64,000 nucleotides of DNA from Tetrastigma voinierianum (taxonomy: Eukaryota; Streptophyta; Magnoliopsida; Vitales; Vitaceae). A program made the translations under genes and the position numbers. This document shows, one piece after another, positions 56,853 through 64,000 of this stretch. How positions within the stretch are numbered: the stretch's first letter is position 1; every line of letters begins with the position of its first letter. The stretch spans positions 124,001 through 188,000 of the forward strand of contig JAEQBH010003943.1 of assembly GCA_016808115.1 (NCBI GenBank), given 5' to 3'. The notes beneath the pieces were generated by a model, which saw only the letters and a program-made list of their open reading frames with translations, did no database searches and was not told where the DNA came from.

Positions 56853-58786
56853 GACGCCCTCAAACCCTGGTGTCCAAGAATAACCCATCAACTCCGCGGA
56901 CGGAATGTCTGCAACCCGACACTATTCATGCAAAAATCTGCAGGTCTCCGCACTGGGAGCTCTACCCAAAGTACATAACCTCCATCCTAACCATACACAA
57001 CAACCACACTGGGTCCAAACGCTTAGTAAAATAAATCGCCACTCGCCCTGCATCATCACATCATACACCAACTAGTATACATGGTTTCAAGAGTTAATAA
57101 CATTTTATAGCATATATATTAAAAGTTTAAAACATTCTAATACAGCGCAGATAATAATACCTGTGCCACAACCCTGCTTCTAAACGGCTCTATGATGAGT
57201 CGTTTCCTCAAACGCCCCCCGTACCAAATAATATTCCTCGACAAGGCGAAGCATCGCCAGTAAGGAATCACCCTAAATGGGTTACTTCCCCAACCTGCCA
57301 TATGCAATGATCCAATGTAAACACACACCAAAAAATCTGTAACTAATTTTGAATGTCTAAACGACCAACCCATTCCGAGTCCTCACCACTCCCCACACTT
57401 GCCTAATCCATATGAGAGGCTACGATTTCAAACAAACTCGTTGTTCTTTAAAATACACTTACCATATCTCTAAAATATAATTGCCTCCCAGGCGCATCGT
57501 AAGGAGAACCTTCTAAACAACATAATTTCCTGACGGTAAATTTGTAATTATCTCCTAGCACCATTCTACCTAAAATCATCCCGTGAAATCCTTTTCGCAA
57601 CCATGTTCGCTTTTTATTTTCTTTCCGCTCAAGATACATACACTCACTTGTGTTACCCCTGCGGCATATGAAATGCATTATGCCATTTCAACACAATTTA
57701 TGTAAATACAGCAATACACTAACGCATATATTGACATAAATTAATCACAACAACATGTTGTATTAATTCTCAATCCATTACACCAAAAATTAGCTCACAT
57801 AAGCACTTCAACAAACAATGAAAGAATCATCTTGAATTACTAACCAAACACATTTTTCTCACAAAAATATTTCAGGAATATTATCCATGTGAAGGAAACT
57901 CGGGTTATCGTCACGCACCAATCTACCTAACATCTGGCCTTCAATTTCTAGAACCCGACTTCATAGCCATTTCACTTCATACACACCACAATACAATTTA
58001 TAGTATAAATTATACACTAGCAAAATTTCAAACAATTCGCGGACTATCACAGATCGTCTAAATGGAATTCATAATTACAACCTTCTTGGCCCCAAGTTTT
58101 TGGATGATCAAACGGCCGCTCGGGCGCCTTAAACCAACCGAAACATCACAAAGACGAAATCAAAGAGAAAACAAGAGATAAAACCCCTACCTCACTAAGT
58201 TTGTCGAAACTCCCAAAACCTGGCATCTAATGGTTCTGACGCGTAGAACCACTTTCCTTCTTATTCGACGAATCCAACTAGTCCGACGCTTAGATCTTGT
58301 AGAGAAAGATAATTTCTCTCTAAAAAATATCAAACCTAAGCCTAGCAATCATTTTCCTTTCTCCTCACGCTTCTTGGCTTGAAGAAGAAGGAGATGACAA
58401 TTAGCTTGGCTCTTTGTCCCATTATCATTAACATTCCAAACGCCATCCACGCCTTTTTCTCTCGGATTAATATTCGCATCATCTGCCAAATACCATTTCC
58501 ATCCTTCTCTCGCCTACGCAAATACGCTGGCCACATGCGCAGACGCGATAAAAGGACTTCATTACCTTCTCACGTTGTTTTACTGCACCGATACTAGGAT
58601 CCCTCTGATGTCTCAAAACGTAAGTAAATTTCGACCGCTCCCTGGAATCTGACGTAAATTCGACGTGTTACCTAGATTTCGAGACAATTTCAATGAAACT
58701 TTCATCATCCGATCAGCAAATTTCTTGTGTTTTAATCGAATTAACATTTTGCCATTTTTAAAAAAATTGAATTTTTCGGTTTTACA
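56853..58786 (-). repeat. Tekay-like solo LTR, inverted, inside Copia RT
   Basis: On the minus strand it starts TGTAAAACCGAAAAATTC (58786 leftward), matching the Tekay LTR start TGTAAAACC...GAAAAATTC at 53241, and ends near 56853 with ...GGGCGTC-type sequence (plus ACGCCCTCAAACC). It shares the CACCCTAAATGGGTTAC block with 14416-16043. No coding domain. The Copia RT frame continues on both sides. The left end is approximate and no clear duplication is seen. Confidence 0.78.
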
Positions 58787-59160
58787 TTGCCTTATCGGAA
58801 ACAAATTTTTATCTGCCAGCGTGGATAAACGTATATACAAAGTGCAATGTGAAAGAATACGTAATCATTACACAGGCGTAGATGATAAGATTTTTGGCAC
58901 TACTGATGCCAGACATGGAAGAGATTTACAAATCTTCAATTGATACGAAATACGTGAAATTGGTGCGGCCTGGTGTGAAGATCACAAAGACGTGCGATAA
59001 AGGGCATGTTGAATACAAGAACATTATGCTGAAAATACTTAAGAGGCCACATTCATGTCAAACCCGGGAGGGCCTTTATGATGCTACCACCCATTTAATG
59101 AAAATCAGTGTCCTGACTGCTTCGAGGGTGGGCTACACATAGATTATTGAGAGTCTGATG
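58787..59160 (+). pseudogene. Copia RT, later part
   Basis: Directly after the solo LTR the plus strand reads GNKFLSASVDKRIYKVQCER (about 58795-58855; family FLSASVDKC-Y-KC) and then the degraded active-site area GVDDKIFGTTDA at about 58877-58912 (family YVDDMLIFGT), followed by EEIYKSSIDTKYVKL-type pieces. The YVDD motif is altered to GVDD. Confidence 0.7.
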
Positions 59161-59329
59161 CATTCGAAGAAAATTTTTTTTTTTTCTTGTAGACTTGACA
59201 CATAGCATATATGTATTATGGTATATACTTATAATCTCAATAATGATCAGAAAATATTAGACTAATAACCGTATCGATATAGATTTGTCATATAGAAGGA
59301 TACATCGATGCTAACTGATCTCTTATCTG

Positions 59330-59900
59330 TTTTATAAAATCCATAAGGCTATGTCTTTACTTTGGGAGGTGGTGTCGTTGAAAATCACCCAAACAAAACC
59401 ATCATTGCTAGCTTCTACTATGGAGTTATAGCTATGGTCCCTGACCTGGCGTAAAGAAGTTGAGTGGTTAAGGAACTTCCATCTAATTCTGAACAATCGA
59501 CACCTTCTGGCCTCACGCATCGTGATTATGTTTACAAACAACATTCACACTCCAGTGCAGTTTAAAGATTCAATGGGAAACAAACATATTTGTCTCCAGA
59601 CATGAGGTCGAAAGAACTATTGAAAGATGAAATGGCTTCACGAACTATGTGTCAGTGAATTCGTCATCCCTTTCTACTCAACTCGAAAGAAAAATACTTG
59701 GAAACATCGAGCTTGAATGACTGGTCATCAGATTATAATGATAAACTCAACCTTTGCATTGAAAATCCCATGAAGAAAAGGTTCAGATATGGTAATAACA
59801 AGTCATTTGTTAATCCTACGTAGCACCAACAAAAATGTCCCTTTTTATGGTGTGGTTGAGGCGCTGTACGCAATTTGAGAGGGTGATAATACTTTTGAAT
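59330..59900 (+). pseudogene. Copia RNase H and 3' end
   Basis: YVFTLGGGVV at 59349-59380 (family SGYVFTLGGGA), then IIASFYYGVIAM (family IARSTMESEF) and codons for EVEWLRNF near 59457-59485. Beyond about 59560 only fragments survive, and 59900-60265 is untranslated or unreadable. Confidence 0.7.
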
Positions 59901-60265
59901 GATCATATCCTCATAAAACATATAATGCAGTAATTGATAATCACCACAATGAGGTCATTCCATGAGCGGTATATGTAAATTAGAGCACTTATGAAACAAC
60001 TGTAACGCAGATGGCCTAAACGCCGCATAAACTAATGCTGAATGAAGAAGAATCTTGATGTAGGTAAAGTGTCAATGATATGTCCCACTTACAAGCAAGA
60101 GTACTTCGGTCTAAAGAAGCTATGTTGTTCAATACTCCGGGAATAAATCTTATTCATCATGTTTGTCATGAGTTCATTTTAATAACACTTGATAAAATCA
60201 CATTTTCTTCCATATCTAAACAAAGTAGCTTTGAGCATAATATTTTTTCCAAAACCTTTTAAAAA

Positions 60266-61020
60266 TGTGGGATTACAAAAACATAATAAAAAAAGGTGTT
60301 ATTCACATGAGATAAAGAGTCTTGCTGAGTTTATAAACTAAACCTAATTATGGGCTTCAGAGTTGACTGAGAAGATTTCAAAAAATTAATATGTATGTAC
60401 ATAATTCGTGAGTAGAGGAGACCTCACTACTGGCTGAAGAAATGTATTAAAACCCAATTTCAACATCGGCCATTTTCTTCCTCTGCCAGCCAAAGAAACT
60501 CATTATTATTTTGGTTTTATCAAATTAATTTTGTTTTGAGTTTGGCTTCAACAGAAACCCCTGAGTTTTTGCGTTGCAAATCAAACGGGTTCCAATCATA
60601 AACGCATGACCACAACGCCTGTTTTGAATTCAAATTTAAAATTAGTTTTACTACTGGCTCTTATCACAACGTTTGAATTAATTATTCTTAATGCCCGAAC
60701 GCTGACACGCTGATTTCCTGAACCAATATTTTAAATACTAAACTCGCCTCCCGATTCTAAATTGTTTTTTCTTATCCACCCTTTCTTCAACTGCCTTCAC
60801 TTCATGTCTACCCAAAACACCACTGCTCGAAGAACTGATCATGGGGAATCAAATTCCTAAGGACGGTGTTTTACACACGCCTCAGTTGGTTTTGTTTTCT
60901 CCTACCTGATGTTTGTTTTACAAGTTCACCATCAGTACCAAACCTCCTAATTCAATGATTCGATTCGCCTCCCGCCCACTCATGTTGGCTTGCCTCACTA
61001 AGCTCGACCTTCTATTGCCC
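60266..61020 (+). repeat. Copia right LTR (approximate limits)
   Basis: A possible start is TGTGGGATTAC at 60266. The second half repeats blocks of the left LTR in order (GAATTAATTATTCTTAATGC at about 60673, GGGAATCAAATTCCTAAGG at about 60845, AAGTTCACCATC at about 60920). The right limit was chosen where similarity ends. Confidence 0.45.
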
Positions 61021-62198
61021 AGCACCTGCACAATCTCAATATCATGAATGCTTGCAGAAAATGAGAACTTACTGAAGGAGGGTCTTCATGGGATCAGATT
61101 CCGTTTTATATATTCTATCAAACTGATACACTACATCGCAGAATTATTAGCTGGCCTGCAGGTCATGCCTGGGAAAAGGGAATTTGTTTCATATCGGTCG
61201 ATTTTCAATGTCCTCAACTAGTCTCCAAGGTTACAAAGGAAAGAGAGCAGCAAAATACAAGAGTCCATTCCATAATGCAAGGATCTCGATGCAGAAACCT
61301 CGGAGTGTCAAACTCAAATAGCTGCTTCGAGGCAGGGAATCAACAAAGCAACTGACTTTATGACAAAGCTATCCTCAAGGTGACAATATGATATTCTTCA
61401 AAGGGCAGTCCATCGTGTGGTGCTGAGAGATCCCAAACCAAGATGAGATCGGAGCTGTGAAGACTTAATCGGTTTGTGGCAACTCCTCTTCTAATCCCCA
61501 GTACATTACTCCTTTCCAATGTTTTTGAAAACTGATCGCACCGTCACCTTAATATAAAAGTCGAATCACAACCGCTACAAACCGGTCTCGTTCACGAAAA
61601 ACCTGCTTTTTGATCAAACCTGATATGAATCTATGAACTGGCTATTGAACCCAATCGGCTCCCATGTGGATTTCGTTGTAAAATGTCGCTTTGATGCCTT
61701 TTACATCGAAACGATATCGCTTACTCTGAATCACAGAAAGTTCAGAGCTACGCTCAGAACTAAAAAAAAAAAAATCAGACAACACCTGTTTTTACGATTC
61801 GAATGAAATAAGAGTGATAAATGAAACCACTCACCACCTCATTAGTTTATCATTATTTTAATATCATAAAATTATAATATTATATATAAATAAGTTTATT
61901 CTTATTTTTAATATTTTCAATATTAATAATATAAGATTTTTAAAATAAATTTTAAAATACTATCGTTGTGATAAAAAGTGACAATAATATTCAATGATTA
62001 TTAATTGTATATTTTGCAATATAAATAATAGATTATTGATGTCACCTGCCTGGACTGACTTTGTCAACTGACAACTTTAACCAATAACTTTTTCTTGCTC
62101 AGCCTCCGATCCTATGAAATATCATTTCTTTTCATTTTTTCTTATCCTTGAACATTTTCTTATTATTTTCTTTCTTGTATATTTTCTTTCAAAAGCCA
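61021..62198. other. Unassigned sequence right of the Copia element
   Basis: 61021-61790 has near-balanced base composition and could be a decayed element or pseudogene, but no domain was recognised in any frame. The LINE RNase H expected if Copia had simply inserted into the LINE is not here. From 61800 on the sequence is AT-rich. Confidence 0.4.
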
Positions 62199-62321
62199 AT
62201 AAGCTCTAGCTTAGTGGTTGAGGGGTAGGACTGGACATTAGGAAGTACCATATTCAAGTCTTCAGTAACAAAATAATGATAATATTTATAATTAACTATG
62301 AAAATGTCAAAAAAAAAAAGT
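62199..62321 (+). mobile_element. SINE-like element
   Basis: TAGCTTAGTGGTTGAGGGG resembles a tRNA A-box region, and ATTCAAGTCTTC 50 bp on resembles a B-box; an A-run at 62310-62320 ends it. No convincing target duplication was found and the body is short, so it may be truncated. Confidence 0.5.
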
Positions 62322-63627
62322 TCATGTAAATAAATTAATATGATCTTAAAGTTTTCTGAAAGATATAAGAAAAGTTAAAATAAATAAATAAATAAAAATA
62401 TATTTTTAATTAATTAATTTTTATAGAACATTTAAATTTATTCTATTTATTTTTATCTTTATATAAAAATTATTTTTCTCATTATTTTTCTTTTTTGTTA
62501 AACAAATACTCATAAGATGGTTTAGAGATTTTTTTTCTCACCCTTAATCAGGGTAATTATCATTTGTGAGGGTTTGGATTTACCATCTACTAGAAGGAAT
62601 TTTTTTTTCTTTTTCTTATAAATTAATAAAGACAAGGGAAAACCTAGCCACCCCTCATCACTTTTTCTCTCGTCTTGTTCTTTTCTAGTATCTTTTTTCT
62701 TCAAGTAACGAGTATTGAATTTTTTTACCATTATTGACTTAGAAATTACCTATCTGCATCTCTTTTTTATTTTTTTCGTCAATAAAATTATTTCTTTCGT
62801 TGCGTTAATTGTGTTGTTCTTCGTATTGTCACCGCTTTATTACGATGTTGACATGCTATTTTGAGGTTATTGCTGTTGTTCGTCATAAAATTTGATTTGT
62901 TGCTTACTTGTTATGACAGAATGCTTTTTATTGGTTTATTACTATTCAGATGGTAAAGAATCAAACAAAATCAAATAAATTCGAATAATAAAAGAGTATC
63001 AACACATCTAAAAGTTAACATATCGTTAACTGTAGTCGTATATTTGAGCTGGCTTACACTTTATTTATTTATATTTATTAACTCTGTGATTATTTGTCTA
63101 TTATTTATAATTTTTAACAATTTGTATCTAGGATTTATCCATATCTTGTAAGTTTGAATAATAAAATTATTTTTCATTTAAAAATAAATAAAGACAGGAA
63201 ATATAAAATGATTATAATAATAATCCTCACCTGAACTAGAAGAATTTTAAGACTAAAAAGAAGATAAAGACATTTACAATAATTATTCAAGTTGTTTTTT
63301 TCTCAAACATTCAATATTAAAGATCCATGAAAATCCAATCTGATTTTTCTTTAATGGATGAGATGATTCATGCACCACTGAAGGATACGCTTCCTCCCTT
63401 TACTTAAACCCCTTGTATTTTTCTCTATCCAATTTTTAAAGCCAAATATCTAATAGTCTATTGAATAGACATACTATACCAAAAGAAAAATAAAATATAA
63501 AAAAAACTAAAATACAGAAAATAAAATTTTAAGTATAAATTGTGGTTATGGAATATCTTAAATCATTTAACTTATTTGGATTCTCATATATAAAAATTAA
63601 ATAATTTTAATATAGATATATATGTTA

Positions 63628-63681
<54 letters not shown>

Positions 63682-64000
63682 CTCTAATTGTATTTAGTTT
63701 TTATATATTTATTGATAAAAATAGAGGTAAAAATTATTGTTATTATTATTATTAGCTTATATTATTTATATAAATAAAATAAAAACCTAAAAAAATGATA
63801 GTAATTTTTCATTATTATTTTATGGAACCAATATAGGATAAACATGTATATAATTCATGTTATTTTTTAACAGAAATAGGTATGTTTTGAAAATTTGTTT
63901 GAAACCATTAATAGAACTGTTTGTAAAAGTTCGTATGATATTATCTAAATTTAGTGACTCAGGCCTTTAAATTTAATCACCCTATGTTTCATATTTTTAA
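62322..64000. other. AT-rich intergenic DNA, no gene seen
   Basis: Long A/T runs and TTATT repeats; the only small frames are low-complexity. A (TA)n microsatellite occupies about 63631-63679. Confidence 0.7.

Larger units (their letters stand above)
39680..61020 (+). mobile_element. Ty1/copia retrotransposon split by nested insertions
   Basis: Plus-strand Copia order (gag, protease, integrase, RT, RNase H) is spread over 40043-41544, 55595-56852 and 58787-about 59600. It is interrupted by a Tekay element (41545-55594) and an inverted solo LTR (about 56853-58786). LTR-like direct repeats lie at each end (39680-40010 and about 60266-61020), sharing GAATTAATTATTCTTAATGC and GGGAATCAAATTCCTAAGG. 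Removing the insertions gives about 5.4 kb, a normal Copia size. All frames are decayed. Confidence 0.8.

Noticed and set aside
16044..61020. Integrated pararetrovirus (caulimovirid) sequences
   Set aside because: All RT regions seen are followed by integrase or lie in LTR-element order; no movement-protein or coat-protein motif was recognised.
61021..61800. Host gene exon or pseudogene
   Set aside because: Composition is compatible with coding, but no frame is open for long and no domain could be recognised, so no function is assigned.

Overview
This is nuclear DNA of a flowering plant, probably a woody eudicot or early-diverging angiosperm; I cannot name the species. The reasons are plant-style intron-split genes, plant LTR-retrotransposon lineages (Tat, Athila, Tekay/Del, Copia), plant LINE and tRNA-derived SINE copies, and MITEs. 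Only two host genes can be supported, both on the minus strand in the first 10.6 kb. One is the 5' part of a single-pass receptor-like kinase (1-553, running off the left edge). The other is a complete three-exon ALG13-type N-acetylglucosaminyltransferase subunit (5550-9342, 178 codons once spliced, with a probable non-coding first exon near 10.5-10.6 kb). Between them lie three SINEs with target-site duplications, three MITE-like elements and a LINE tail.

From 11.35 to about 61 kb the window is a nest of retrotransposons, resolved here by target-site duplications and by host reading frames that resume on the far side of each insertion. (A) A 5'-truncated plus-strand LINE (11352-11815, resuming at 38956) is split in frame by a 27.1-kb block flanked by a perfect ACAAC duplication. 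That block is a minus-strand Ty3/gypsy Tat-lineage element (LTRs 11816-12439 and 38344-38950) with gag, protease, truncated RT and integrase on the minus strand and a large additional ORF on the plus strand, converging tail to tail on a tandem-repeat spacer. The plus-strand ORF is itself split by a Tekay-like LTR that received an Athila element (16044-27473), and by a 3.6-kb LTR (about 28730-32353). (B) A plus-strand Ty1/copia element (about 39.7-61.0 kb) is split by a 14-kb Tekay/Del chromovirus (41545-55594) and by an inverted Tekay-like solo LTR (about 56853-58786). The Tekay element carries two further LTR insertions (about 44.86-47.15 kb and 49972-52073).

No retroelement gene here is intact: frames are broken by stops and many small indels, although domains are recognisable. 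The last 3 kb (61.0-64.0 kb) is AT-rich and nearly featureless.

The most unusual signal is that three unrelated LTR elements each carry an array of short GC-rich, self-complementary motifs (cores CGTCGCGACG, CTACGCCGCGGCGTAG, and a GCAATTGC type). In the Athila element the palindromes are spaced exactly 21 bp apart in two groups of four, and a variant of the motif occurs again in both LTRs at 16-bp spacing.
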